DNA from: an uncultured Pelagibacteraceae bacterium
GTDB lineage: Bacteria; Pseudomonadota; Alphaproteobacteria; Pelagibacterales; AG-422-B15
NCBI GenBank assembly: GCA_902624455.1
Contig: CACNXQ010000003.1
Span: 103,029 to 167,028 of the forward strand
Direction: 5' to 3'
Length of the DNA stretch: 64,000 nucleotides
Shown: one piece after another, positions 51,196 to 60,904 of the stretch
Position numbering within the stretch: position 1 is the stretch's first letter
Layout: each line of letters begins with the position of its first letter
Position numbers and translations under genes: made by a program
Notes under the pieces: generated by a model
Databases searched by the model: none
Told to the model about the DNA's origin: nothing
The model's input: only the letters and a program-made list of their open reading frames with translations

Positions 51196-52488
51196 TTATT
51201 TAAATACTTTTTTAAAAATAAAATCTGTTTTCTTTAAAGCATGATTAAAGTCAAGCAGGCCCTTTATTTCTTTATTGCTTAAATATTTTTTTATTTCTTT
51301 ATCTTTATTCAATACAACTTCAAAATCTTCATTAGTTTTCCAGACTTGCATTGCATTTCTTTGCACTAACTTATATGCGCGTTCTCTTGTGATTCCTTTT
51401 TGAGTCATTGCAAGCATTAATCCCTCAGACATACTTAATTTATTTAACAAATTTAAATTTCTTTTCATGTTTTTTGGATAAACAATTAAGTTTGCTACAA
51501 TATTATTCATTCTAGATAATGAAAAATCTAATAGAATATTTGCATCTGGAGCCATTACTCTTTCAACACTTGAATGTGATATGTCTCTTTCATGCCATAG
51601 AGTAACATTTTCCATAGCTGGAATTGAATAGGACCTGATTAGCCTAGCGAGCCCAGAAAGATTCTCAGATAGTACAGGATTCCTTTTATGAGGCATTGCC
51701 GATGAACCTTTTTGTCCTCTTGAAAAGAATTCTTCAGCCTCTAGCACTTCTGTTCTTTGCAGATGTCTTATCTCTGTTGCTAGACGCTCTAATGAACTAG
51801 CAATTATACTTAGAGTATTAAAATATACTGCATGACGGTCCCTTGGTATTACCTGAGTAGCAATTTTTTCAACGTTCATACCAAGTTTTTTTGCAACATA
51901 TTTCTCCACACGCGGATCAATATTCGCATAGTTGCCAACTGCTCCAGATATACTACAAACCGATATTTCTTTTGTTGCACTTTCAAGCCTTTCTAAATTT
52001 CGTGCAAATTCTGAGTAGAATCCAGCCATCTTGATCCCGAATGTGGTGGGTTCAGCATGTATGCCATGGCTTCTTCCTATACAAATTGTTTTTTTGTGTT
52101 TTAAAGAAATTTTTTTAAGAGATTTTAGGAGTGCGCTGATCTCTTTTTTTAAATTCTCCGCTGAACGCATAAGTTGAACATTAAATGCCGTATCAAGTAT
52201 ATCAGATGAAGTTAATCCTTGATGAAGAAAGCGTGCAGGCGGTCCTGCGTATTCAGATATTGAAGTTAGAAAAGCGATGACATCATGCTTAACTTTTCTT
52301 TCGATTTGATCAATTCTTTTCTCATTGATCTTGGCCTTAGACCTTACCTTTCTTGCAGTACCTTTTGGAACGGTTCCAAGTTTTTCCATAGCCTCGCATG
52401 CAAAGAGTTCAATATCCAACCAAATTTCAAATTTAGTTTTAGAGCTCCAAATGTTCGACATAGGCTCTCTAGAATAACGAGGGATCAT
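51196..52488 (-). CDS. purB: Adenylosuccinate lyase
   Basis: RYSREPMSNIWSSKTKFEIWLDIELFACEA; GSSAMPHKRNPVLSENL. Confidence 0.96.
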   Translation of the reverse strand: MIPRYSREPMSNIWSSKTKFEIWLDIELFACEAMEKLGTVPKGTARKVRSKAKINEKRIDQIERKVKHDVIAFLTSISEYAGPPARFLHQGLTSSDILDTAFNVQLMRSAENLKKEISALLKSLKKISLKHKKTICIGRSHGIHAEPTTFGIKMAGFYSEFARNLERLESATKEISVCSISGAVGNYANIDPRVEKYVAKKLGMNVEKIATQVIPRDRHAVYFNTLSIIASSLERLATEIRHLQRTEVLEAEEFFSRGQKGSSAMPHKRNPVLSENLSGLARLIRSYSIPAMENVTLWHERDISHSSVERVMAPDANILLDFSLSRMNNIVANLIVYPKNMKRNLNLLNKLSMSEGLMLAMTQKGITRERAYKLVQRNAMQVWKTNEDFEVVLNKDKEIKKYLSNKEIKGLLDFNHALKKTDFIFKKVFK

Positions 52489-52510
52489 ATAGTTTGTTTT
52501 AATCTTTTAT

Positions 52511-53272
52511 TTAGGGTTTATCAAGTCCTGCTGGAGATTTAGTAAAAATCTCAAATCCATCACTCGTTACACCAACTGAATGTTCATATTGTGCTGATAA
52601 ACTTTTGTCTTTTGTTACTGCAGTCCATCCGTCGCCTAACATTCTTACATCATACTTACCTACATTTATCATAGGCTCTACAGTGAATATCATGCCAGCT
52701 GACATTTGTTCTCCAGTATTAGGTTCGCCGTAGTGCAATATATTTGGAAATTCATGAAACATTTTTCCAAGACCGTGACCACAGAAATCCCTAACTACAC
52801 TAAAATTATTTTTTTCTGCATAACTTTGTATCGCATGACCTATATCACCTAATTTCTTGTTTGGAGAAATTACATCAATACCTCTGAGCATAGACTCGTA
52901 TGTGCAGTCCATTAATCTTTGAGATTTTCCATTAACTTTGCCTACTGGATACATTCTGCTTGTATCACCGTGCCAGCCATCAAGAATAACGGTAACGTCA
53001 ATGTTTAAAATATCACCTTCTTCAAGTGTTCTTGAAGACGGAATACCATGACATATAACATGATTCAACGAGGTACAAATTGATTTAGGATAGCCTTTAT
53101 AAAAAAGAGGAGCAATATTTGCACCGTGCTTGGTTATGAAATCAAAAGCTTTACGGTCTAATTCTTCAGTTGATATACCAGGCTTAACATAATTCACCAA
53201 CATATCGAGCGTAAGAGCAGCAAGATTGCCTGCTTTACGCATACCCTCAAAATTTTGATTAAATGTATCCAT
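52511..53272 (-). CDS. map: Methionine aminopeptidase type I
   Basis: MRKAGNLAA, GDILNIDVTVILDGWHGDTSRMY, GHGLGKMFHEFPNI, FTVEPMIN. Confidence 0.96.
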   Translation of the reverse strand: MDTFNQNFEGMRKAGNLAALTLDMLVNYVKPGISTEELDRKAFDFITKHGANIAPLFYKGYPKSICTSLNHVICHGIPSSRTLEEGDILNIDVTVILDGWHGDTSRMYPVGKVNGKSQRLMDCTYESMLRGIDVISPNKKLGDIGHAIQSYAEKNNFSVVRDFCGHGLGKMFHEFPNILHYGEPNTGEQMSAGMIFTVEPMINVGKYDVRMLGDGWTAVTKDKSLSAQYEHSVGVTSDGFEIFTKSPAGLDKP

Positions 53273-53976
53273 TAATTTATTAGCTTTACTCTTTTATTTA
53301 CTTTAATTTGAGAATTATCAAAAGAACAATTATAGCAAATTACTTCAACTCCTAACTTCCTAGCTTTTTCAAAATTATCAAAGTAATTGGGATCAATGTC
53401 TTGAGCAATCTTGAATGAAGTGCAGTCATCACGTTGAACTAAATAAAACATCATAGCTTTTGTATTTTTATTAGGTAATTTTGCTAATTCAAGCAAGTGC
53501 TTCGTACCACGCTCAGTAACTGCATCAGGAAATTCACTCAAACTCTTTTTCCTCGAGAGAGTAACATTCTTAACTTCTAAAAATATGCTAATGTTTTTTT
53601 TTGTCTTAATAAGAAAATCAATTCTTGAATTTTCCCCATACTTAACTTCTCGTTTATATTCTGTGATTTTACCTAGTTCTTTGATCTTGCCGCTGATGAT
53701 GGCATTTTCAACAATTCGATTTGCCCTGTGAGTATTGACGCCAACATGACCATTATTTCCTTTAAGTACTTCAAGTGTATATTTTAATTTTCTTTTTGGA
53801 TCGTCAGATTTTGAAATTAAAGCTTTATCGCCTTCATTTAACAAACCCATCATAGAACCAGTATTTGGACAATGAGCTGTGACGATTTCTTTATTATTAA
53901 GTCTAATATCTGCAAAAAATCTTTTATATCTTTTTATAAATATGCCTTCAATAAATGTACTTTTTAGTTTATTCAT
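53272..53976 (-). CDS. sfsA: DNA-binding/sugar fermentation stimulation protein SfsA
   Basis: AHCPNTGSMMGLL, EVKNVTLSR, FPDAVTERGTKHLLEL, VQRDDCTSF. Confidence 0.94.
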   Translation of the reverse strand: MNKLKSTFIEGIFIKRYKRFFADIRLNNKEIVTAHCPNTGSMMGLLNEGDKALISKSDDPKRKLKYTLEVLKGNNGHVGVNTHRANRIVENAIISGKIKELGKITEYKREVKYGENSRIDFLIKTKKNISIFLEVKNVTLSRKKSLSEFPDAVTERGTKHLLELAKLPNKNTKAMMFYLVQRDDCTSFKIAQDIDPNYFDNFEKARKLGVEVICYNCSFDNSQIKVNKRVKLIN

Positions 53977-53982
53977 GCCCCT

Positions 53983-54705
53983 ATGAAAGCAGCTCTTATA
54001 ATTATAGGCAATGAAATATTATCCGGTCGTACGCAAGACAAAAATTTATCATATCTAGCAAACTGGCTGAATGAAATAGGGATACAGTTATCAGAAGTTA
54101 GAGTTATAAGGGATGAAGAAAAGGCAATAATTGATACGGTAAATCATTTACGCTCTGAATATGATTATGTATTCACAACTGGTGGCATTGGTCCAACGCA
54201 TGATGACATTACATCTTTAAGTATTGCTCGAGCATTTGGAGTTGAATTAGAGATTAATGACAAAGCTCTCGCTATTCTTAAAGAATATTATAAAGATGGT
54301 GAACTGACTGAAGCCCGAATGAAAATGACAATGATCCCGGTTGGGGCTGAATTAGTTGATAATCCAGTAAGCAAAGCACCTGGTTTTAAGATGGATAATG
54401 TTTTTGTTATGGCAGGAATACCGTCCATTATGCAAGGTATGTTGGAGGGAGCTAGAAGGTTTTTGAAAGGCGGAGATGTCGTTAAATCTATGTCGATTGA
54501 TGTATTCACTCCCGAAAGTAATGTAGCTCAAGCCCTCACGGATCTGCAGAAGAAATATGATGATGTTGAAATTGGAAGCTACCCTTTCAGTAAAGATAAT
54601 CGGTTTGGTACCACGCTTGTCATGCGGTCAAGTAACGAAAAAAGACTTCATCAATGTGATGAAGAACTAAAAGAATTAATGAAAGAATATGACACAAATT
54701 ACTAA
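53983..54705 (+). CDS. CinA-like molybdopterin-binding domain protein
   Basis: IIGNEILSGRTQDKN, FTTGGIGPTHDDITSLSIARAFG. Confidence 0.88.
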   Translation: MKAALIIIGNEILSGRTQDKNLSYLANWLNEIGIQLSEVRVIRDEEKAIIDTVNHLRSEYDYVFTTGGIGPTHDDITSLSIARAFGVELEINDKALAILKEYYKDGELTEARMKMTMIPVGAELVDNPVSKAPGFKMDNVFVMAGIPSIMQGMLEGARRFLKGGDVVKSMSIDVFTPESNVAQALTDLQKKYDDVEIGSYPFSKDNRFGTTLVMRSSNEKRLHQCDEELKELMKEYDTNY

Positions 54706-54839
54706 CAGGCGAGGGTTAAAATTTGTTAAGTTGTTGAATTTATTGTATATTTTATAAATTTTTTTTACTTTTTTGCTTTACTTAACGTCGATTCTACATA
54801 AAGATTGCTTAATTTTATAAAATTAAGGGGAAAAATAAC

Positions 54840-55532
54840 ATGAAAGTATTAATGCTAAATCCCGGAGATCACGTAGCGATATCGTTTTGGTTGATCTCTA
54901 TGGCCATGGTAGCTGCTACTGCTTTCTTCTTTCTTGAAAGAGATCGTGTAGCTGCAAAATGGAAGACGTCCCTTACTGTAGCCGGTTTGGTTACTGGTAT
55001 CGCGGCGTGGCACTACTTCTACATGAGAGGCGTATGGGTCGCTACTGGTGACTCTCCAACAGTCCTAAGGTATATTGACTGGTTGATTACTGTGCCTCTA
55101 CAAATCGTAGAATTTTATGTAATTCTTGCTGCAATGACTGCAGTTTCATCAAGCCTATTCTGGAGACTACTTATCGCGTCTATCGTGATGCTTGTTTTCG
55201 GTTACATGGGTGAAACAGGCGCAATGAGCGCAATGCTAGGCTTTGTCATTGGAATGGCAGCTTGGATTTACATAATTTACGAGGTATTTGCAGGTGAAGC
55301 AAGTAAAGCAAGTGCTGGCAGTGGAAATGCTGCAGGTCAAGCTGCATTTAACGCGTTGAGATTGATCGTTACAGTTGGTTGGGCGATTTATCCAATAGGT
55401 TATGCGGTAGGTTATTTTGGTGGTGGCGTTGACGCTGGTTCACTGAACTTGATCTACAACCTTGCTGACTTTGTTAACAAAATTGCATTTGGTATGGCTA
55501 TTTATGTAGCTGCAGTATCAGACAGCAACTAA
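54840..55532 (+). CDS. Proteorhodopsin, blue-type proton pump
   Basis: RYIDWLITVPLQIVEFYVIL (D97/T101/Q105/E108 by motif alignment to green proteorhodopsin) and retinal-lysine helix NLADFVNKIAFGMAIY. Confidence 0.97.
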   Translation: MKVLMLNPGDHVAISFWLISMAMVAATAFFFLERDRVAAKWKTSLTVAGLVTGIAAWHYFYMRGVWVATGDSPTVLRYIDWLITVPLQIVEFYVILAAMTAVSSSLFWRLLIASIVMLVFGYMGETGAMSAMLGFVIGMAAWIYIIYEVFAGEASKASAGSGNAAGQAAFNALRLIVTVGWAIYPIGYAVGYFGGGVDAGSLNLIYNLADFVNKIAFGMAIYVAAVSDSN

Positions 55533-55559
55533 GTTAACGCAAAGTAAGTTATAAAGAGA

Positions 55560-55583
55560 GGGGCCTTCGGGCCCCTTTTTTTT
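55560..55583 (+). terminator. Rho-independent terminator of proteorhodopsin gene
   Basis: GGGGCC-TTCG-GGCCCC stem-loop followed by T8. Confidence 0.95.
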
Positions 55584-55638
55584 ATCTTTTGTTAAAGTTC
55601 TGGAACTTAACTAGACATAACTATATAAATTCATTAAT

Positions 55639-55726
55639 GGCCTCATGGCGGAATTGGTAGACGCAAAGGACTTAAAATCCTTTGGGATTTATTCCCGTCC
55701 CGGTTCGAGTCCGGGTGAGGCCACCA
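55639..55726 (+). tRNA. tRNA-Leu (anticodon TAA), encoded CCA
   Basis: GGCCTCA acceptor pairs with TGAGGCC; loop CTTAAAA; variable arm; GGTTCGAGTCC T-arm; ACCA end. Confidence 0.96.
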
Positions 55727-55782
55727 CTGCAATACAATAATAATTTGTATCTATTTAGAATTTCTCTAATATTAATGTTTAA

Positions 55783-56673
55783 ATGTTAACAGTTAAAAAA
55801 TTTTTTCTACCTTTTTTAATATTTATTGTCTTTATTGGTGTTGCTAGAGCCTCTACGTTGGAAAGCAGAGTAACATCATACGTCAATAACCTTGCAAACA
55901 ATTTGGGAGATAATATTTCAAGCCTATTAAAAGGTAATGATCGCATTAAGCATTTGGATCTAAGCATTGGTGTAAAGGAACATTTAAAGCCAACTATATC
56001 TTTGATGAATGTCAACAAAATTAAGGAAACAGAAACTGGAGCATTTTTCAATCAAAATTCATTATCTCTCCATGATAACGATCAAACCATAAATGTTGGT
56101 TTAGGCCACAGATCTCTTATGTATGATGATAAGTTAATAATAGGTATCAATGTGTTCTTGGACTATGCATTTGATGAGGCACATCAGAGACAAGGTGCAG
56201 GGGTAGAATTTATTTCAAGTTCATTTGATCTGCGAGGTAATTATTATGACGCTACAAGCGGAATTCAGAATACTGGAGGAGGATCAACTGAGGAAGCTCT
56301 TGACGGTTGGGACTCTAGATTAGATTTCCATTTACCAATTAAATATGATGTGAGACTTTTTGGGTCCGTATTTGATTTTGAGAATGCAGCAGGAAATTTT
56401 GAATTAAAGGGTGAGAAATATGGCTTCAATGCTTTGATTGATAGACTGAATATAGAAGTAGGTTATACAGACGATAATAAGACTGGCGATGGAGTGTTTG
56501 CAAACGTTGCATATCGAATTCCACTCGGTAATCAACAAGTAAATAAAAAAGTTTCGAAAAGTATTTCAGAGTTTGTGAGCGTTAGAGACAGGTTATACGA
56601 GCCTGTGAAGAGAGAAAATAAAATACGAGTCGTAAAAATTAGTGCTTCGAATGTCATTGTGAGTGGTTTTTAG
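55783..56673 (+). CDS. Inverse-autotransporter beta-domain-like outer membrane protein, standalone
   Basis: Signal peptide, then TINVGLGHRSLMYDDKLIIGINVFLDYAFDEAHQRQGAGVEF and GWDSRLDFHLPIKYDVRLFGSV strand patterns. Confidence 0.75.
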   Translation: MLTVKKFFLPFLIFIVFIGVARASTLESRVTSYVNNLANNLGDNISSLLKGNDRIKHLDLSIGVKEHLKPTISLMNVNKIKETETGAFFNQNSLSLHDNDQTINVGLGHRSLMYDDKLIIGINVFLDYAFDEAHQRQGAGVEFISSSFDLRGNYYDATSGIQNTGGGSTEEALDGWDSRLDFHLPIKYDVRLFGSVFDFENAAGNFELKGEKYGFNALIDRLNIEVGYTDDNKTGDGVFANVAYRIPLGNQQVNKKVSKSISEFVSVRDRLYEPVKRENKIRVVKISASNVIVSGF

Positions 56674-56686
56674 GAGAAAAGATTAT

Positions 56687-57808
56687 ATGAGAGTATTTTT
56701 TATTATTTTTTTTATTTTTATATTTAATTCTATAAAACCTGCACTTGCAGAAGGAACAGGCTTACTTCAGTCTATTGATGATCTTAAGTCGTGCAGTGAT
56801 GATGACGATACTGATGCATGTGATGGCCAGTGTGCTACTAACGAATCAGGAGCAATTATAATTGCGAGTAACGGGCTACCTTATGACGCTGATAATTCAA
56901 CTTCTTATAGAGACTCGTGCAATATGATTCCTGATTTTTATCGAGTAACCCTATATAAAGGAGGACTGTGTATTTCAGACCCATATACTTCGGAGTCTAC
57001 TGTTGATTATACAACTAATTGTGACTTATTCTTTAATGATGCAAATGGAAAAGTAATTACTTTAACAAATCAAGGCGACGGAACTGCAACTGCAAGCCCC
57101 TCCCTTGTTGAAAATGGCATTAATCTTGGTATCAAAACTTACACTCATGCGTTTATGGTAATGAGTAATCATTTGCAGATTAAACATCAACAAGCCTATG
57201 ATTTTACTGGAACTGAAACCTCTGATGAGATGCGGGGTGGAGACGTAAGTTCTGCAGCACTTCCACGATTAAATGACCAAGCAACTGGAGGTATTGTCTG
57301 CTGGACAGTAGATAGGACTTCTACTTTTTCAAATTTGGATGGAGTCACTGGCACTAATCATGGTGAAGTTATCTTGAGAACTGGGAATGGAAATCCAAGT
57401 GAAGCAAGTACAAAATGTGGATCAGTGGTTGATGAGACGTATGATTATGCTACTGAGATTATTGAGTCGTTTGGAGAAGCAAGTGGAAATTGGGGAGACA
57501 GCGAAGTCACTGCAAAATGGCCTTATGCAGAATCAAGCATTGACATTGGAGGAACAAAAGCTGCAATATTATTACAATCAAATCTAACAGAAGTAGCAAC
57601 CACTATGGAAAATGCTGTTGCAATGCTATATGCCGTAAATCTTACAAATCCATTAGAGATTACTGAAAATACAAATCAATTTAATATAGAATTTGGACTA
57701 TCTGGGTCTGTAAGTATTGACTTTACAACTCAAAATAGCACCCCTGAATATCTCATGATCTCTAAGCATGGGGCTGACCCTGTTGATATAAGGTTTTCTG
57801 CTAATTAA
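56687..57808 (+). CDS. Secreted cysteine-containing hypothetical protein
   Basis: Signal peptide MRVFFIIFFIFIFNSIKPALAEG; eight Cys in the mature region; Ser/Thr/Asn-rich; directly follows the beta-barrel gene. Confidence 0.75.
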   Translation: MRVFFIIFFIFIFNSIKPALAEGTGLLQSIDDLKSCSDDDDTDACDGQCATNESGAIIIASNGLPYDADNSTSYRDSCNMIPDFYRVTLYKGGLCISDPYTSESTVDYTTNCDLFFNDANGKVITLTNQGDGTATASPSLVENGINLGIKTYTHAFMVMSNHLQIKHQQAYDFTGTETSDEMRGGDVSSAALPRLNDQATGGIVCWTVDRTSTFSNLDGVTGTNHGEVILRTGNGNPSEASTKCGSVVDETYDYATEIIESFGEASGNWGDSEVTAKWPYAESSIDIGGTKAAILLQSNLTEVATTMENAVAMLYAVNLTNPLEITENTNQFNIEFGLSGSVSIDFTTQNSTPEYLMISKHGADPVDIRFSAN

Positions 57809-58572
57809 AATTTAAATTGTTCGTTTAGTATCCGTTCTTCAAAAGAATGTTGCTCATCAAATAAAAGTTCTATTGCATGATCATTATCCTGCTTAACAGT
57901 AACACTTTGAACATCTCTAAATTCAATGCTGTCAGCAACTGCACTCACTGGTCTCTTCTTGAAATCGTGGACCTCAAAAGTAACCTCAGCTGTATTATCC
58001 AAGATTGCTCCCTTCCATCTTCGAGGCCTGAATGCACTTATTGGGGTTAGGGCTAAAACATCTGCATTTATTGGAAGTATTGGTCCGTGCGCAGATAAAT
58101 TATAAGCAGTACTTCCAGATGGTGTGCAGACTAATACGCCGTCACAAATAAGTTCGTCGATCCTGACTTTACCATCAATTGATATTTTAATTTTTGCTGC
58201 TTGATGCATTTCTCTTAAAAGAGAAACTTCATTAATTGCCATTGCAGTATGTTCTTTGCCATCTGGTGTTAAAGCACTCATCTTTAGGGGTGAAATTGTT
58301 ATAGATTGTGATGCATTAACTCGATCTATTAAGTCAAGATCATTTGAAGCGTTCATTAGAAACCCTACACTACCGTGATTTATGCCAAAGATTGGTAATT
58401 TATGATCCATGTTTGATTTCATAGTCTCAAGCATAAAACCATCACCGCCTAAAGCAATAATCGCTTCTGCGCCATCGATAGCATATGAACCATATTTTTT
58501 CTCAAAAATATCTTTATGTTTTTGAGCATCATTATTTTCTGAAGCTAAAAAATGTAACTTTTGTATTGTCAT
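57805..58572 (-). CDS. nadK: NAD kinase
   Basis: IALGGDGFMLETM; GINHGSVGFLMN; CTPSGSTAYNLSAHGPIL. Confidence 0.94.
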   Translation of the reverse strand: MTIQKLHFLASENNDAQKHKDIFEKKYGSYAIDGAEAIIALGGDGFMLETMKSNMDHKLPIFGINHGSVGFLMNASNDLDLIDRVNASQSITISPLKMSALTPDGKEHTAMAINEVSLLREMHQAAKIKISIDGKVRIDELICDGVLVCTPSGSTAYNLSAHGPILPINADVLALTPISAFRPRRWKGAILDNTAEVTFEVHDFKKRPVSAVADSIEFRDVQSVTVKQDNDHAIELLFDEQHSFEERILNEQFKF

Positions 58573-58651
58573 GTATATTTATCTATAAAAAAACACATCT
58601 TTATCCTAAAATAATAAGATAATGAACCTTTAAATTTATCTCTTAAATTAT

Positions 58652-60145
58652 ATGGCTAAAGATGGGTATATTCTCTCAATTGATCAAGGGACAACAAGTT
58701 CAAGAGCATTAATTTTCAGTGATAACGGGGAAATTTTATCTCAGAAAAATTATGAATTTACTCAATTATATCCAAAAAATGGATGGGTTGAACATGATCC
58801 AATTGAGATTGTGGATACTACTATAAAAGCAATAAAATTTGTAATTGCTGACTCAAAGATTGACCCTAAAGATATTAGTGTTGCAGGAATAACCAATCAA
58901 AGAGAAACAGTTGTTGTGTGGGATAAAATTTCTGGCAAGCCAGTTTATAATGCAATTGTGTGGCAAGATAGAAGAACCGAGGAGATTTGTGAGAAGTTAA
59001 GGTCAGATGGACTTTCAGAAACCATAACAAAGAAAACGGGTTTGATCATAGATCCATATTTTTCTGGTACAAAAATAAAATGGATACTTGAAAATGTTCT
59101 TGATGCAAAGAAAAAACTTGATAGTGGCAATTTAATCATTGGTACAATTGATACATGGTTAATTTGGAATCTTTCAAAAGGCTCTTCTCATTCTACTGAT
59201 GTAACAAACGCATCTCGAACAATGCTATATAATATTGAAGAAGATGTATGGGATACAGACTTACTGAAAATATTAAATATAGATTCATCTTTGCTTCCAA
59301 ATGTAAAAAACTCTTCTGGTGATTTTGGAGCAATTGATAAAAATTTTTTTGGAAGTTCAATTTTAATTGGTGGCGTTGCTGGCGATCAACAATCAGCATC
59401 AATTGGTCAGCTTTGTTTTAAGGAAGGAATGATTAAGTCAACATATGGAACAGGGTGTTTTGTGTTAATGAACACTGGCACTAACAAAATGGTCTCACAA
59501 TCAAACTTGCTCGCAACAACTGCTTATAAATTAGATACAAATAAGTCATTTGCTCTTGAAGGAAGTATTTTTAATGCAGGTACGGTTGTACAATGGATGC
59601 GAGATGAATTAAATTTTATATCTAATGCATCTGAAGTTGAAACTTTATCGTCTGAAAGTAAAAATCAAATTTTCTTTGTACCAGCATTTACTGGATTGGG
59701 TGCACCATATTGGAACTCAGATGTTAGAGGTCAAATTTCAGGTATAACAAGAGATACCAGCAAGGCAGATATTGCCTTAGCGGCTCTTAAGTCAATATGT
59801 TTTCAAACAAGAGACCTATTTGAGTGTTTCAAAACTGACACAAGTAGACCTATTGCTGACTTTGTTGTTCGAGTAGATGGTGGAATGTCAAAAAACAATC
59901 TTATGATGCAGTTTTTGGCTGATATTCTAGGCACTAAAATTGAGAGACCTGCCAATCAAGAGAGCACAGCATCAGGTGCGGCATACTTAGCAGGAATGTA
60001 TTCAGGCTTATATAAAGGTATTGCAGACCTTGAAGAATTATGGAAGACTGACCGTGTTTTTGAGCCAAGAATGACCATTGATCAAGCCGACTCTGAATAT
60101 TCTGGCTGGAAAACAATAATTAACAAATTGATAAAAGATGGCTGA
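58652..60145 (+). CDS. glpK: Glycerol kinase
   Basis: SIDQGTTSSRALIF; WVEHDP; AGITNQRETVVVWD; VRVDGGMSKNNLMMQFLADILG. Confidence 0.95.
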   Translation: MAKDGYILSIDQGTTSSRALIFSDNGEILSQKNYEFTQLYPKNGWVEHDPIEIVDTTIKAIKFVIADSKIDPKDISVAGITNQRETVVVWDKISGKPVYNAIVWQDRRTEEICEKLRSDGLSETITKKTGLIIDPYFSGTKIKWILENVLDAKKKLDSGNLIIGTIDTWLIWNLSKGSSHSTDVTNASRTMLYNIEEDVWDTDLLKILNIDSSLLPNVKNSSGDFGAIDKNFFGSSILIGGVAGDQQSASIGQLCFKEGMIKSTYGTGCFVLMNTGTNKMVSQSNLLATTAYKLDTNKSFALEGSIFNAGTVVQWMRDELNFISNASEVETLSSESKNQIFFVPAFTGLGAPYWNSDVRGQISGITRDTSKADIALAALKSICFQTRDLFECFKTDTSRPIADFVVRVDGGMSKNNLMMQFLADILGTKIERPANQESTASGAAYLAGMYSGLYKGIADLEELWKTDRVFEPRMTIDQADSEYSGWKTIINKLIKDG

Positions 60146-60884
60146 TGTAAAAAATACCGTGTCAAAAGAAGAATGGGAAGTACGCCAGGATCTCGCGGCA
60201 TTCTATAGAACGATACCTTATTTTGGTTGGGATGATCTTATATTTACGCATATTTCTGCAAAAGTTCCAAACACAGAAGCTGAATTTTTAATTAATCCAT
60301 ATGGTTTTTTATTTGATGAAATTACAGCATCAAATTTAGTTAAAGTAGATTTAAAAGGTAAAATATTAAGTGATACAAATAATTTTATAAATCCTGCAGG
60401 ATTTACAATTCACAGTGCAATTCATGAAGCACGTGAAGATGCTCATTGTATTGTTCACTTACATTCAAACGACGGTGTTGCAGTTGCTTCACTTAAAGAA
60501 GGATTGCTACCATTGTCTCAAACAGGAATGCTTGTTAGAAGTCAAGTTGCTTATCATGATTATGAGGGTGTCGCATTGTTTGATGAAGAAAAAGAGAGAT
60601 TAGTTGATGACTTAGGTGAAAATAAATTAATGATACTAAGAAACCATGGAACTCTTGCCGTTGGCAAACATGTAGCTGAAGCATTTACTAATATCTATTT
60701 TCTAGAAAAAGCTTGCACATATCAAGTTAGAGCTTTATCAGGAAATCTTGATTTAAATTACCCATCAGATGCGGCAATTGAAACTACTCGACAACAAGGT
60801 GAAGGACGAGAAATGGCTGCAGCATTACTTTGGCCTGCAGTCAAAAGAAAAATGGAGAGTTTAGATCCATCATTTATGAATTAA
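60138..60884 (+). CDS. Class II aldolase/adducin family protein
   Basis: FTHISAKVP, INPYGFLFDEITASNLVKVDL, HLHSNDGVAVA, LRNHGTLAVG. Confidence 0.9.
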   Translation: MADVKNTVSKEEWEVRQDLAAFYRTIPYFGWDDLIFTHISAKVPNTEAEFLINPYGFLFDEITASNLVKVDLKGKILSDTNNFINPAGFTIHSAIHEAREDAHCIVHLHSNDGVAVASLKEGLLPLSQTGMLVRSQVAYHDYEGVALFDEEKERLVDDLGENKLMILRNHGTLAVGKHVAEAFTNIYFLEKACTYQVRALSGNLDLNYPSDAAIETTRQQGEGREMAAALLWPAVKRKMESLDPSFMN

Positions 60885-60904
60885 AAAAACTAAGGAGATA
60901 AAGA

